A stretch of 64,000 nt of DNA from contig NZ_JPMI01000423.1 in the NCBI RefSeq assembly GCF_000733295.1, positions 124,001 through 188,000 on the forward strand, read 5' to 3'. This document shows positions 17,707 through 26,673 of the stretch, in pieces (position 1 is the stretch's first letter; each line of letters opens with the position of its first letter). A program made the position numbers and the translations under genes. The notes beneath the pieces are model-generated. The model searched no databases and had not been told where the DNA came from. It was given only the letters and a program-made list of their open reading frames with translations. This DNA is from Archangium violaceum Cb vi76 (GTDB lineage Bacteria > Myxococcota > Myxococcia > Myxococcales > Myxococcaceae).

Positions 17707-19470
17707 ATGGACCGCCGGAAGGTGACAGGGATTGTCGGGACAATCGGCTTGCTGATGGCCGGAGCGGCCCTCGTGTGGCGTTCGGGAGATTCGCGGCCCC
17801 TGCCTCCGCCAACGCCCACCGTGCAGCTGCGGGAGGCCCTCACGGCCGCCATGCCGGCGACTTCGCGGGAAGCGCCCCCGCTCTCGAATCCGGCGGCCTA
17901 CCTGCCCGCGCAGTGCTACGCGGTCACCCAGGAAACGCCCGGGGGCCGCACCCGCAACGGCTGTTTCGCGTGCCACCAGGCGCCTCGAGCACCCAACTAC
18001 GTCGAGGACGCCGAGGTCCAGACGGTCCTCACGGTAGCGCGCTCCGCCGAGGAGAACCGCTGGACGAACCTCGTGCGGCCCCCGCCCCCTGTCGACATCT
18101 CGGACGCCGAGCTGCTGGCCTGGGTGCGCACGAGCAACTACGTGGATGAGCGCGGCGGGCTCCGGCTGGCCGCGACGCTGGTGCATCCACCCGCAGCCTG
18201 GGATGGGAACGGCAACGGCCAGTGGGAGGGTTACACCCCGGACTGCTGGTTCCAGCCGGACTCCGAGGGTTTCGATCGTTCTCCGGACGGGGCCATGACG
18301 GGCTGGAGGGCGTTCGCCTATGCGCCCTTCCCCGGCATGTTCTGGCCGACCAACGGGAGCGCGGGGGACGTGTTCATCCGCCTTCCCGCGGCGTTCCGGC
18401 GCGACCGTGATGGGCGCGAGAGCACGGCCGTGTACCGCCTCAACCTCGCCATCCTGGAGGCGTACATCCGCCGGGTGGATGTGCCACTGCCGCCCACGGA
18501 CGAGCGCGAGCTCGGCTCGGATCTCGACGGGGATGGAGTGCTCGGCACGGCGAGGCGCGTGGCCTTCGTATGGCCACCGAAGGCCGGACGTCCCTTCGGC
18601 TACGTAGGGGAGGCGGCCGTGCTGGACCGGGCGAAGGACGGCTGGCCAGCCGCCGGGCTCTACCCACGAGGCACCGAGTTCCTCCACAGCCTGCGCTATC
18701 TCGACGTGGAGGGAGGGCAGGTCCGCATGGCCGCGCGGATGAAGGAACTGCGCTACATGAGGAAGACCCGCTGGCTGACGTATAGCGACCTCCAGCTGGC
18801 GGCCGAGGCGGAAGCCCGGGAGAAGGAGAAGCAACCCGACAAGCTGAAGCGCGTGCTCGCGGATGTGGAGCGCGGGGTGGGCACGGGCACCGGGTGGCTG
18901 ATGCAGGGCTTCATCGAGGACGCGGGCGGCGAGTTGCGGCCGCAGAACGTCGAGGAGACCACGGCCTGCATCGGGTGCCATGGCGGCGTGGGAGCGACCA
19001 CGGACAGCACCTTCAGCTTCGCGCGCAAGTTCGACGCGAGCTCGGCCTGGCAGGGAGGCTGGTACCACTGGGGCCAGCGAGGGCTGAAGGGGATTCCCGA
19101 GCCCCGGCGCGCCGATGGACAGGGTGAGTACGCCCACTGGCTCGCGCAGGTGGGGGCGGGAGACGACTACGGGAGCAACGACGAGGTGCAAGAGCGCTTC
19201 TTCCGGAAGGACGGGACACTGCGGCCCGACGCGGTGAAGGCGCTGACGAAGGACATCTCGGTGCTGCTCGTCCCGTCACCGCGCCGGGCACTGCTATTGG
19301 ACCGGGCCACGCTGGCACTGGTGAAGGCCCAACGCTTCGAGCAAGGAAGAGACGTGACGGTCGGCGCGCCTCCGAAGGTGAGGGCCCGGCTGGAGCAGGA
19401 CGGAGCGACAGGTATCACCGAAGCCGTGCTCCCCGGTTGGATGGGCCCGGCGAAGACCGCTTCGCGCTGA
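17707..19470 (+). CDS. Membrane-anchored protein with two c-type haem motifs
   Basis: A 587-residue protein with one N-terminal transmembrane segment (about 7-25) and a periplasmic body. Two CxxCH haem-binding motifs are visible, CFACH at 86-90 and CIGCH at 421-425, more than 330 residues apart. This is unlike compact dihaem cytochromes. The middle contains a calcium-binding-like DLDGDGVLG loop near residue 280. It probably takes part in periplasmic electron transfer or is a haem-dependent sensor or oxidase. I do not recognise a named family. The region 17613-17706 upstream holds only its leader. Confidence 0.78.
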   Translation: MDRRKVTGIVGTIGLLMAGAALVWRSGDSRPLPPPTPTVQLREALTAAMPATSREAPPLSNPAAYLPAQCYAVTQETPGGRTRNGCFACHQAPRAPNYVEDAEVQTVLTVARSAEENRWTNLVRPPPPVDISDAELLAWVRTSNYVDERGGLRLAATLVHPPAAWDGNGNGQWEGYTPDCWFQPDSEGFDRSPDGAMTGWRAFAYAPFPGMFWPTNGSAGDVFIRLPAAFRRDRDGRESTAVYRLNLAILEAYIRRVDVPLPPTDERELGSDLDGDGVLGTARRVAFVWPPKAGRPFGYVGEAAVLDRAKDGWPAAGLYPRGTEFLHSLRYLDVEGGQVRMAARMKELRYMRKTRWLTYSDLQLAAEAEAREKEKQPDKLKRVLADVERGVGTGTGWLMQGFIEDAGGELRPQNVEETTACIGCHGGVGATTDSTFSFARKFDASSAWQGGWYHWGQRGLKGIPEPRRADGQGEYAHWLAQVGAGDDYGSNDEVQERFFRKDGTLRPDAVKALTKDISVLLVPSPRRALLLDRATLALVKAQRFEQGRDVTVGAPPKVRARLEQDGATGITEAVLPGWMGPAKTASR

Positions 19471-19500
19471 CATACGAAGTGGCCGGGTCCTCGCGGGGTG

Positions 19501-20193
19501 TCACGGATTGCCCGTGGCGTAGGCGAACAGCTCGATGGGGGTGGCGTAGTAGATCCACCCGAAGAAGCCGCCTACGGCCGAGTGGGAGGGCGGCTCGAAG
19601 TACGCCTTGTTCCGCACGCCGAGCAGCGCCAGGAGCCCACCGAGGGTGAGGGTCCACACCACCTGGAGGGTGAAGGTAACGGCGTAGGAGGCAATCACCA
19701 GGGGGATGTAGCCGGGACCAAGCACCCGGGCCTGCAACAGGTGCATCCGCTCGTGCTGACCCGCGCCCCCCAGATTCACCGTCCCGATGGTCTGCAGGAC
19801 ACTGTGCCCGAAGCCACCCGAGCCTCGCGGCTGGAAGCTGATCCACGCCTGCCCCTCGGAGTCCGTGCGCGAGGGCGAGCCGAAGAAGATGTAGATGATG
19901 TTGCCGAGCACGAACCCGGCCATCGTGTTCGGCAGGCTCCACGTCAGGTCGATGAACAACTCAATCCACCCGGCGGCGGTCTCCAGGTCATAGATGCATA
20001 GGATGCCCGCCTCCAGCCCATAGAGCAGGCCAAAGCTGCCTCCGACGATGAGCGCGACCTTGGGAAGTGCCGCCACGGTCTGCGGTGAAAAGACGCCCTG
20101 CCACACCGGCAGCACACTGATGATCAGCAGTACCACGGTGGGCACGACGAGCGAGACGAGGAACGTGAGCAGGCCCTGCACGGTCTTGGACAT
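19501..20193 (-). CDS. Integral membrane protein with HExxH motif
   Basis: A 230-residue protein with about five hydrophobic segments. Start ATG 20193 has AGGAGGG about 6-12 nt upstream; the longer frame to 20283 has no such site. A central loop carries QHERMHLLQARVLGPGY, which contains HExxH (H-E-R-M-H), the zincin signature, followed by the LGPxY pattern I associate with a widespread uncharacterised membrane family. A metallopeptidase role is possible, but the third zinc ligand is not identified. It lies directly beyond the duplicated recA tail and was probably the original downstream neighbour of recA. Confidence 0.75.
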   Translation of the reverse strand: MSKTVQGLLTFLVSLVVPTVVLLIISVLPVWQGVFSPQTVAALPKVALIVGGSFGLLYGLEAGILCIYDLETAAGWIELFIDLTWSLPNTMAGFVLGNIIYIFFGSPSRTDSEGQAWISFQPRGSGGFGHSVLQTIGTVNLGGAGQHERMHLLQARVLGPGYIPLVIASYAVTFTLQVVWTLTLGGLLALLGVRNKAYFEPPSHSAVGGFFGWIYYATPIELFAYATGNP

Positions 20194-20280
20194 GAAGCCC
20201 TCCTGTGGCTCCGTGGGAAGTTCCAGCGGGCGGAGGGTGACGAAGAACGGTTGTGACGGGCCGCGGGGGTACCAGAAAAG

Positions 20281-20395
20281 CAAGGGGCCGCCTCCCCTCT
20301 CGGGAAGACGGCCCCTGGGTACTTCAAGCTGCTGAGAAGGCCCGGACTACTTCGCGGCCTTCGCGCGCTGACGATTCTCGGTATGGGGGCCGCAC
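20281..20395 (-). repeat. Duplicated recA 3' end plus terminator (distal copy)
   Basis: This stretch repeats the end of recA and its terminator found at 23811-23917. A block of 46 identical bases starts at 20281, then comes a short variable gap, then 37 identical bases, then divergence with a few mismatches. Read on the minus strand, the frame ends [12 protein letters not shown] then TAG at 20347-20349, against [12 protein letters not shown] in real recA. It starts right after the stop codon of the last island gene. It is a recA remnant, not an expressed gene, and marks the distal end of the inserted segment. Confidence 0.88.
20283..20316 (-). terminator. Duplicated recA terminator hairpin (distal copy)
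   Basis: AGGGGCCG (20283-20290) and CGGCCCCT (20309-20316) are perfect inverted repeats of 8 bp, identical to the hairpin after native recA. Read leftward it ends the three-gene island transcript before the membrane-protein gene. Confidence 0.7.
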
Positions 20396-20398
20396 GAC

Positions 20399-21556
20399 TC
20401 AGGGCTTACGGTCCTCATCGTCCGCCCAGTCGAGCACCCGGGCGATGTCCCCTTGTGAGTAGAAGCCTGGGGCCATGTTGGGCTCGATAATGCCTTCGGC
20501 GGCGGCGGCCTGCACATGGAAGCGCGCTCGCTCGTAGCCCGGAGTGTGCAGGCGCTTGATCATCTCGACGACATGCTCCTGCGGAAGCTCTCCTCGAGAG
20601 AGGACTTCGAGGAGGTAGGTGAGCCCGTCGTGTCCCAGAAAATCATCGAGCGCCACATCGCAAACAATCGACCGATCGCGCCGATACTCCTGGTCCCCAT
20701 CGTACTGGCAGCCCTGGGGTCGTGGACTGGCTGGCTGGTGATGGACGAGCCGAAACCCGCGGCCAAGACGACTGGACCCCTCTGTCCGGATGAGCCACTC
20801 CACCCAACCATCCCGGGAATGGCGGATGGACTGACCGCACGTATCGCAATACCAGCGCAGGGTGGCCGGTCCCCTTTCGAGGAGTTGAAGCGGAAGTGCC
20901 GTACCTCTGAGGGCCAGGAGCGCCTGGAGGTCCTTCGTATCATCCGCGACGACCAGGATGACGGTGACCAGGGCCTCGTAGAAGGTATCCACCAGCCGGG
21001 AAAACCGGCTTTGGAGTTGCTGCCCCATCGGGAGTGAGCGCAACGTGTCGGAGAACGCGTGCTGCCACGTGGCGTCCAGCAGCCGGGACATCTGACATTC
21101 GGCTGGCTGAAGCACATCACCCGGCCGGCTCAACCGGAAGGTCTGTGTATTCAAATCAAAGGTAACGAACGCAGTGGGGCCCTCGGAGCCAACAACCTGA
21201 CGCCGGGCAGACTCCTCCTCGTTCCAGAAAACCTGTCCCAGTTCCTGGAAGAGGGCCTCCACGAGCCCGATGCCATCCATCAGATACTCACGAATCCGTG
21301 TCTCCGCGGGTTCTCGCAGGGTCACGGGCCCAATGGAGCCACGGCACTCCAGATACTGGGAGGTGCGCCACACGACGATGCTGCCGGCGGGAAGCCTGCG
21401 GTAGATGCTCTCGAAGAGCTTCAACCGCCGCTCGTCACCCCAGGGCTCGTGTGGTACCGCAGGCAGTCGCAGCTTGCCCTCGTAGACGTCGCGCAGGAGT
21501 GACGGCAGTTGCACGCTCGCGACAAGAGTTTGGACGTCATCCTCCGCCATGCTCAC
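20399..21556 (-). CDS. DUF262-like protein with C-terminal CxxC domain
   Basis: A 385-residue protein starting at GTG 21556, overlapping the TOPRIM gene stop by 4 nt. Residues about 16-200 resemble the DUF262 (GmrS/DndB-like) fold: LPSLLRDVYEGKLRLPAVP, then a later LFESIYRRLPAGSIVVW. The normal DGQQR motif is degenerate here, reading MDGIGLVEAL near 93-102, so the nucleotide hydrolysis known for DUF262 may be lost. From about residue 230 a second domain begins with WYCDTCGQSI (C237, C240) and contains a histidine pair (LVHH) and LEMIKRLH-type helices; I have seen it as a stand-alone uncharacterised protein. It may be the sensor or effector of the three-gene system. Its stop abuts the duplicated recA tail. 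Confidence 0.75.
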   Translation of the reverse strand: MSMAEDDVQTLVASVQLPSLLRDVYEGKLRLPAVPHEPWGDERRLKLFESIYRRLPAGSIVVWRTSQYLECRGSIGPVTLREPAETRIREYLMDGIGLVEALFQELGQVFWNEEESARRQVVGSEGPTAFVTFDLNTQTFRLSRPGDVLQPAECQMSRLLDATWQHAFSDTLRSLPMGQQLQSRFSRLVDTFYEALVTVILVVADDTKDLQALLALRGTALPLQLLERGPATLRWYCDTCGQSIRHSRDGWVEWLIRTEGSSRLGRGFRLVHHQPASPRPQGCQYDGDQEYRRDRSIVCDVALDDFLGHDGLTYLLEVLSRGELPQEHVVEMIKRLHTPGYERARFHVQAAAAEGIIEPNMAPGFYSQGDIARVLDWADDEDRKP

Positions 21557-22470
21557 ATCCGTTCGAAGATGCCCTGCGCGATGGTATCCAGTTCGGGGCC
21601 CTGGCCATCATTCCGCAGCCAGACCTGCTCGATGTTGAACCGCTCCTCCCGGAACAACTCGGCGATATGGTCGTTCTCGAATCTCTCCTTCATATCGACG
21701 AGATGCCTCTCGGTTGCTGGCTCCAAGGCCTCGAACGCCTGGACCATCCGGAGGAACCGGGTACCTGGTACGCCACGACGCTGGCCCGCCCAGCGGTACA
21801 GCGCCTGGGGTGGCAGGTAGTTCTCGATGCTCCGGCGCTGGAGTTGATGGTGGGGCAGCGCCGCGCTGGCACAGGTCGTCTTGAGGTCTTGTGAATCCCT
21901 GGAAGGCTGGGCGGGCTGCCGGGCGTCGCTGTCGAAGAGGACCCACACCCGCATCCGCTCGGAGGGCTCGTCCCGCAGACCCTCGACGTACTTCTTCATG
22001 TTTCCCAGTCCCCCTCCATGCTCGGCACGAATCCATCCCCGCTCGAGAGCAGTTCGCAACTCGTCACGCCGCGGCTCGGGAAGGACACACCGCAGGAAAT
22101 GCTTGTCGGCCTGCCGGTCCTCGAGCACCAGCAACAGCGGAAGCGCGAGCACGCGTGCCGCATCTTCGGGAGTCAACTCGGGCGGCGTGCCTGCCCAATG
22201 AGACTCTTTCCGATCCGCCACACGGAACTGCGCCAGGGTGGTCGTGCTGTTGTAGGCGTTCAGGCTGCGGTCGAGGGCCTCCTCGGCGGCATCGCGGACG
22301 AGCGGGTCCCTCGCCGCAAGCCACTGGTTGACCACGCCCGTGCCGTTCCGCTGAAAGGAGGGGTCGGTCAGAATGATGTGCTGGCCTTCCTGGCCGTGGC
22401 GGAGGATGGACAGCAGCAGCAACGGATCCACCGGAGCCGCGAAGAGAGCCTCCTCCAGGGTGGCTATCAT
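21553..22470 (-). CDS. TOPRIM-like nuclease protein
   Basis: A 305-residue protein starting at ATG 22470, overlapping the ATPase stop by 4 nt. A TOPRIM-like core is visible. LLLVLEDRQADKHFL supplies the first acidic residue (E117). RVWVLFDSDA supplies a D-x-D pair (D180, D182). SIENYLPPQALY (E216) matches the ExENYL segment seen in OLD-family and related TOPRIM nucleases. The N-terminal 100 residues are helical and unrecognised. In OLD and Gabija the TOPRIM is fused to the ATPase; here it is separate, as in PARIS (AriA/AriB). A nuclease that acts when the ATPase senses infection is a reasonable inference. Confidence 0.72.
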   Translation of the reverse strand: MIATLEEALFAAPVDPLLLLSILRHGQEGQHIILTDPSFQRNGTGVVNQWLAARDPLVRDAAEEALDRSLNAYNSTTTLAQFRVADRKESHWAGTPPELTPEDAARVLALPLLLVLEDRQADKHFLRCVLPEPRRDELRTALERGWIRAEHGGGLGNMKKYVEGLRDEPSERMRVWVLFDSDARQPAQPSRDSQDLKTTCASAALPHHQLQRRSIENYLPPQALYRWAGQRRGVPGTRFLRMVQAFEALEPATERHLVDMKERFENDHIAELFREERFNIEQVWLRNDGQGPELDTIAQGIFERM

Positions 22471-23735
22471 TTCCGCTGGCGCTCCTGCCGGGCGCGGATC
22501 AATTCACCGGCCATGTCGTTGATCTCCGTGTAGACGGTCGAGGGCCAGTTCCCCTGGAGACGGCCCTCCTCGCTCAACCGGATGGGCTCGGCCCTGCTCC
22601 GGCCGCGCTCGTCCTGGTGCACCCAATAGACCTGAACCTGGTCTGGCCGCAGCAGCCCCCTGGCCACCTGGATCTGCACGCCGAGCAGGATGTGTTGGGA
22701 GTGCGTCTCCAGGAGAACGCTCGGCGGATCCTCGCTCCCGCTCAAGGCCGAGGCGATGTGCTCGGCCAGGGCGCGCTGCAACCTCGGGTGCAGGTGGGAC
22801 TCGGGCTCCTCGATGGCCAGGATGTGAGGCGCCGTGGGTGCGGGGCGTCGGCTCAGGGCAAGCGCCGCCAGCACGGGCATGACCTTCACCACGCCTTCTC
22901 CCGCGTCGAGCAGATCCACATCGAGCGTGGCCTTGGCGGTATGCCGCAAGGTCACCCGGAAGTGGCCCAGCTCTGGCACGTCACTGATCTCCACGGCGCG
23001 CTGCAGGTGCGCCTCGCACCAGGCGGACACTTCCTTGAGCACTTCCGGATGGGAAGCCAGGAGAGCCCCCAGGTCACTGCCATCCGGCCGCATCGACCAG
23101 GCGGGAGCGGTGGGCCGGGGAAAGCTCCGGGCTGACAACTGGCGCGACCCGAGCCACAGCACCGCTCGCCGCAAGCCGAGCAGCCTCTCACGCAGCAGGA
23201 GCAACAGCGACGCCGGGATGCCCTCTGATTCCGGAACGAGCCCACGGAAGAGAACAGGCTTCTCGGAGAGCACCCCCGCTGTGTTGATGGCATAGGTGAG
23301 CGCCACCGCACCCTGCTCCTCGGCACGGAAACGCCACTCCGCGGACAGCAGGGGCTGACCTCCTTGCAAGAGGCTGAAGCGTTTGACGATGAGCCGCTTC
23401 CAGGAACGCTCCCAGTCGAGAGCCATTTCGATGCGGGTGTCCCCGGCGCTGCCCTTCCAATCGAAGGTGAAGACCATCTCGGGGGGCGCGTCGTCGGCGG
23501 TGCCCCCCTTCCAGCGCAGGCCTTCGTAGGTGCTGCCACGAGCGGCGGCGCTGGCCAGATTGAGTGGCCCTCCATCATCCGTGCTCACCGAATCCGCCAG
23601 CAGTGGCAGAAGCCGTACGAGTGCGCTCTTCCCCGCGCTGTTACCACCATAGAGCAGCGTGAGCGGACGCAGTTCCAGGGACTGGAGTTCCGCGAAGGAG
23701 CGGTAATTGCGCACGTGGATGGCGCTGGGCGTCAT
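22467..23735 (-). CDS. AAA ATPase (OLD/AAA_15-like, SMC-type head)
   Basis: A 422-residue ATPase. The start ATG 23735 has AGGGAG about 9 nt upstream; the longer frame to 23765 lacks one. Residues 1-40 read IHVRNYRSFAELQSLELRP and then Walker A GGNSAGKS (30-37), the typical beginning of ABC/SMC-like ATPases acting in DNA repair and phage defence. Walker B is ILAIEEPESHLHP, with E309 and E310, followed by LLETHSQH. The signature helix is near LDAGEGVVKVMPVL. It is the first gene of the island, 75 nt after the recA terminator, and overlaps the TOPRIM gene by 4 nt. Most likely it is the sensor or motor of a two- or three-component defence module. Confidence 0.85.
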   Translation of the reverse strand: MTPSAIHVRNYRSFAELQSLELRPLTLLYGGNSAGKSALVRLLPLLADSVSTDDGGPLNLASAAARGSTYEGLRWKGGTADDAPPEMVFTFDWKGSAGDTRIEMALDWERSWKRLIVKRFSLLQGGQPLLSAEWRFRAEEQGAVALTYAINTAGVLSEKPVLFRGLVPESEGIPASLLLLLRERLLGLRRAVLWLGSRQLSARSFPRPTAPAWSMRPDGSDLGALLASHPEVLKEVSAWCEAHLQRAVEISDVPELGHFRVTLRHTAKATLDVDLLDAGEGVVKVMPVLAALALSRRPAPTAPHILAIEEPESHLHPRLQRALAEHIASALSGSEDPPSVLLETHSQHILLGVQIQVARGLLRPDQVQVYWVHQDERGRSRAEPIRLSEEGRLQGNWPSTVYTEINDMAGELIRARQERQRK

Positions 23736-23812
23736 GGCGCTCTCCCTAACACGGTGAACGACCACCGTGGCTCAACTTCCACCAGCAAGCCAGTGCCAAC
23801 GAGCCAAATACA

Positions 23813-23846
23813 AGGGGCCGCCTCCCCTCTCGGGAAGACGGCCCCT
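23813..23846 (-). terminator. recA terminator hairpin
   Basis: Perfect 8-bp inverted repeat AGGGGCCG/CGGCCCCT with an 18-nt loop, starting 27 nt after the recA stop. On the minus strand it is followed by the T-rich TTGTATTTGG, as expected of an intrinsic terminator. Confidence 0.75.
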
Positions 23847-23873
23847 GGGTACTTCAGGCCGAGAAGGCCCGGA

Positions 23874-24965
<1,092 letters not shown>

Positions 24966-25007
24966 TTCGTCTTGCTCCTTGCGTATGCGGCGAGCCACCC
25001 CGGCCCA

Positions 25008-25024
25008 CCTGAACTCGCGTTTAG
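25008..25024 (-). promoter_or_regulatory. Putative LexA box upstream of recA
   Basis: On the minus strand the sequence reads CTAAACGCGAGTTCAGG, which fits the Myxococcus LexA consensus I recall (CTRHAMRYBYGTTCAGS) at all but one position. It lies 43 nt upstream of the recA start codon. The match supports damage-inducible regulation; binding is not shown. Confidence 0.6.
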
Positions 25025-25074
25025 TATCGCGTAGGGATAACCCTAGTCCATCCCTCTGACATGACCCACGGCGT

Positions 25075-25827
25075 TCACCGCCGAGGCAGCATGAGGAGCA
25101 ACCAGGCCAACAGTCCAGCTCCCCCGCTGAGGGCCCCGTAGTAACCCCCGAAGACGCCCAGGTATAGCTGAAGGAGTGACAGGACGAGCAGGCCCAGCAG
25201 GCCCGCCCGCTGTGACGCCGAGCGTTCAGGGCCCAACAGCGCCGGGACCAGGGACAGCAGCGACAGTCCCATGAGCAGGACGAGGGGCGGCCCCGGGCCG
25301 TCCACCTCCTCTATATGGAGACCCCACTGGGCGGCGATACCCGCCACCAGGAGGGCCCCGGCCGCCGTGGGCCTCCAGGGGAAGTCCTTCGAGGCCCCCT
25401 CCTGGCCGCGCAGGAAGGCCAGGTCCTCCGGGCGGACCTCCAGCGCGTAGGGGAAGCCGAGCCGCGTCAGCGCCTCGGTGGCCGCCGCCCGGCACGCACG
25501 GCCCCCCGTGTCCTCCAGTCCCGCGAGCTGGCCGCTCTCCAGGAGCTGCTCGAGCAGGTCCGCCACCTCCCGCGAGCCTCCTCCGGCCGCCAGCGCGTCC
25601 AGTTGCTGGTTCAGCACCCCGGCCACCTGGATGCGAGCCGCATCGCTGGCCGCCATCCGCGCATCCTGGACGAGGGCGAGCACCCGCTCCGGGTCCGCCT
25701 CGAGCCCGGCGGGGCTGGCCGGCGCCTCCCAGGGGGCCAGGGAGGGCAGCTCCGCGCTCCCCTCCTCCCCGGATTCGCCTGGGCGGGAACCGGAGCCGGG
25801 CGGGCGTGTGTGGGTGGTGTCGGTCAC
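25075..25827 (-). CDS. Hypothetical protein with C-terminal membrane domain
   Basis: A 250-residue protein with GTG start at 25827. Residues 1-130 are soluble, acidic and Ala/Leu-rich helical (for example [26 protein letters not shown]). The C-terminal 100 residues hold three or four hydrophobic helices ([59 protein letters not shown]). I do not recognise a family. It lies upstream of recA in the same direction but is separated by about 110 bp, which contains the recA promoter and LexA-like box. Confidence 0.75.
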   Translation of the reverse strand: MTDTTHTRPPGSGSRPGESGEEGSAELPSLAPWEAPASPAGLEADPERVLALVQDARMAASDAARIQVAGVLNQQLDALAAGGGSREVADLLEQLLESGQLAGLEDTGGRACRAAATEALTRLGFPYALEVRPEDLAFLRGQEGASKDFPWRPTAAGALLVAGIAAQWGLHIEEVDGPGPPLVLLMGLSLLSLVPALLGPERSASQRAGLLGLLVLSLLQLYLGVFGGYYGALSGGAGLLAWLLLMLPRR

Positions 25828-26058
25828 GGCCAGGACTGTAACGACCGGGTCCCACTACCTCCAAAGCATCCCGCCCCTCCCCTACCCCGGAGCTTCCGCC
25901 ACCCGACGCCAGGGCCTCCGGACGCCTCCCGGATGACAGCGCCCCACCCTCCGGGGAGACATGTGGGCATTCCGCCCACCTCCAACTCCGAGACGTCCGC
26001 GGGGGCTCCGGTAGGCTCGGGCGGAAAATCACCCCGCAACAAATGATGGGGTCCCGGG

Positions 26059-26673
26059 TTGGACGGAAGCGTGGAAGCGGAATCGGACTCGGACGCACAG
26101 ATGATGCTGAAGGTGGCGGCGGGCGACCGGCGGGCGTTCGCGCTGCTGTTCGACCGGTACCACGTGAGCGTGGCGCGCTTCGCCCTGCGCTTCGTGGGGG
26201 ACCGGGAGCGGGCCGAGGAGCTGACGCAGGACATCTTCGTGAAGCTGTACCGCAACGCGAAGAGCTACAAGCCGACGGCGAAGTTCAAGACGTTCCTCTT
26301 CCGGGTGGCCACCAACCACTGCCTCAACGAGGTGCGGCGCGGAGAGTACCGGGTGGAGCACACCTCGACGGAAGCACAGGAGGACGAGGGCGGGCTGGAG
26401 GTGGCGGGAGGGGAAGGAGACAGACCGGACCAGGCGTTGGCGGGGCGGGAGCTGGAGCGGGCGGTGGGCGAGGCGCTGAAGGCGATGAGCGAGCGGGAGC
26501 GGGCGGCCTTCACCATGTGCCGCTTCGAGGGGATGGCGTACCGGGACATCGCGGAGGCGCTGGAGGCGAGCGAGGCGGCGGTGAAGAGCCTCATCCACCG
26601 GGCGACGCTGGCGGTGGCGCGCAAGGTGGAGGAACTGCAGACGGGCTCCGTGCCCGCGAGGAGCAGGGCATGA
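26059..26673 (+). CDS. ECF RNA polymerase sigma factor
   Basis: A sigma-70 family ECF factor of about 204 residues. Region 2 covers roughly residues 15-85 (FALLFDRYHVSVARFALRFV, then ERAEELTQDIFVKLYRN). Region 4 covers about 135-190, with the helix-turn-helix YRDIAEALEASEAAVKSLIH. The first open start is TTG 26059; GTG 26071 is an alternative, and neither has a strong ribosome site. The stop overlaps the next ATG by 4 nt, coupling it to a zinc-finger anti-sigma factor. Together with the following DUF3106 gene this looks like an envelope- or metal-stress regulon of the CnrH/ZraP type. The 231-base gap before it holds no recognised gene. Confidence 0.94.
   Translation: MDGSVEAESDSDAQMMLKVAAGDRRAFALLFDRYHVSVARFALRFVGDRERAEELTQDIFVKLYRNAKSYKPTAKFKTFLFRVATNHCLNEVRRGEYRVEHTSTEAQEDEGGLEVAGGEGDRPDQALAGRELERAVGEALKAMSERERAAFTMCRFEGMAYRDIAEALEASEAAVKSLIHRATLAVARKVEELQTGSVPARSRA

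Larger units (their letters stand above)
20395..23810 (-). mobile_element. Three-gene genomic island inserted at the recA 3' end (candidate defence island)
   Basis: About 3.4 kb lying between the native recA terminator and a second, partly diverged copy of the recA tail plus terminator. It contains exactly three minus-strand genes that overlap by 4 nt each: an AAA ATPase, a TOPRIM-like protein and a DUF262-like fusion. Codon third positions look visibly less G/C rich than in recA or glmS. No integrase or transposase is present inside, so the mechanism of insertion is unknown. The flanking duplication is what site-specific insertion at a gene 3' end, or a tandem duplication, would leave. The gene content resembles anti-phage systems (ATPase plus TOPRIM nuclease), so a defence role is inferred. 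Confidence 0.6.

Noticed and set aside
15528..17852. N-terminal extension of the P450 frame by about 770 codons
   Set aside because: The frame is open antisense to the PhoX-like gene, but the real P450 begins at ATG 15527 with a good ribosome site and typical N-terminus. The extension is low complexity.
20281..20395. A second recA gene at the distal repeat
   Set aside because: Only the last dozen or so codons and the terminator are present, with no upstream recA sequence; it is a remnant.
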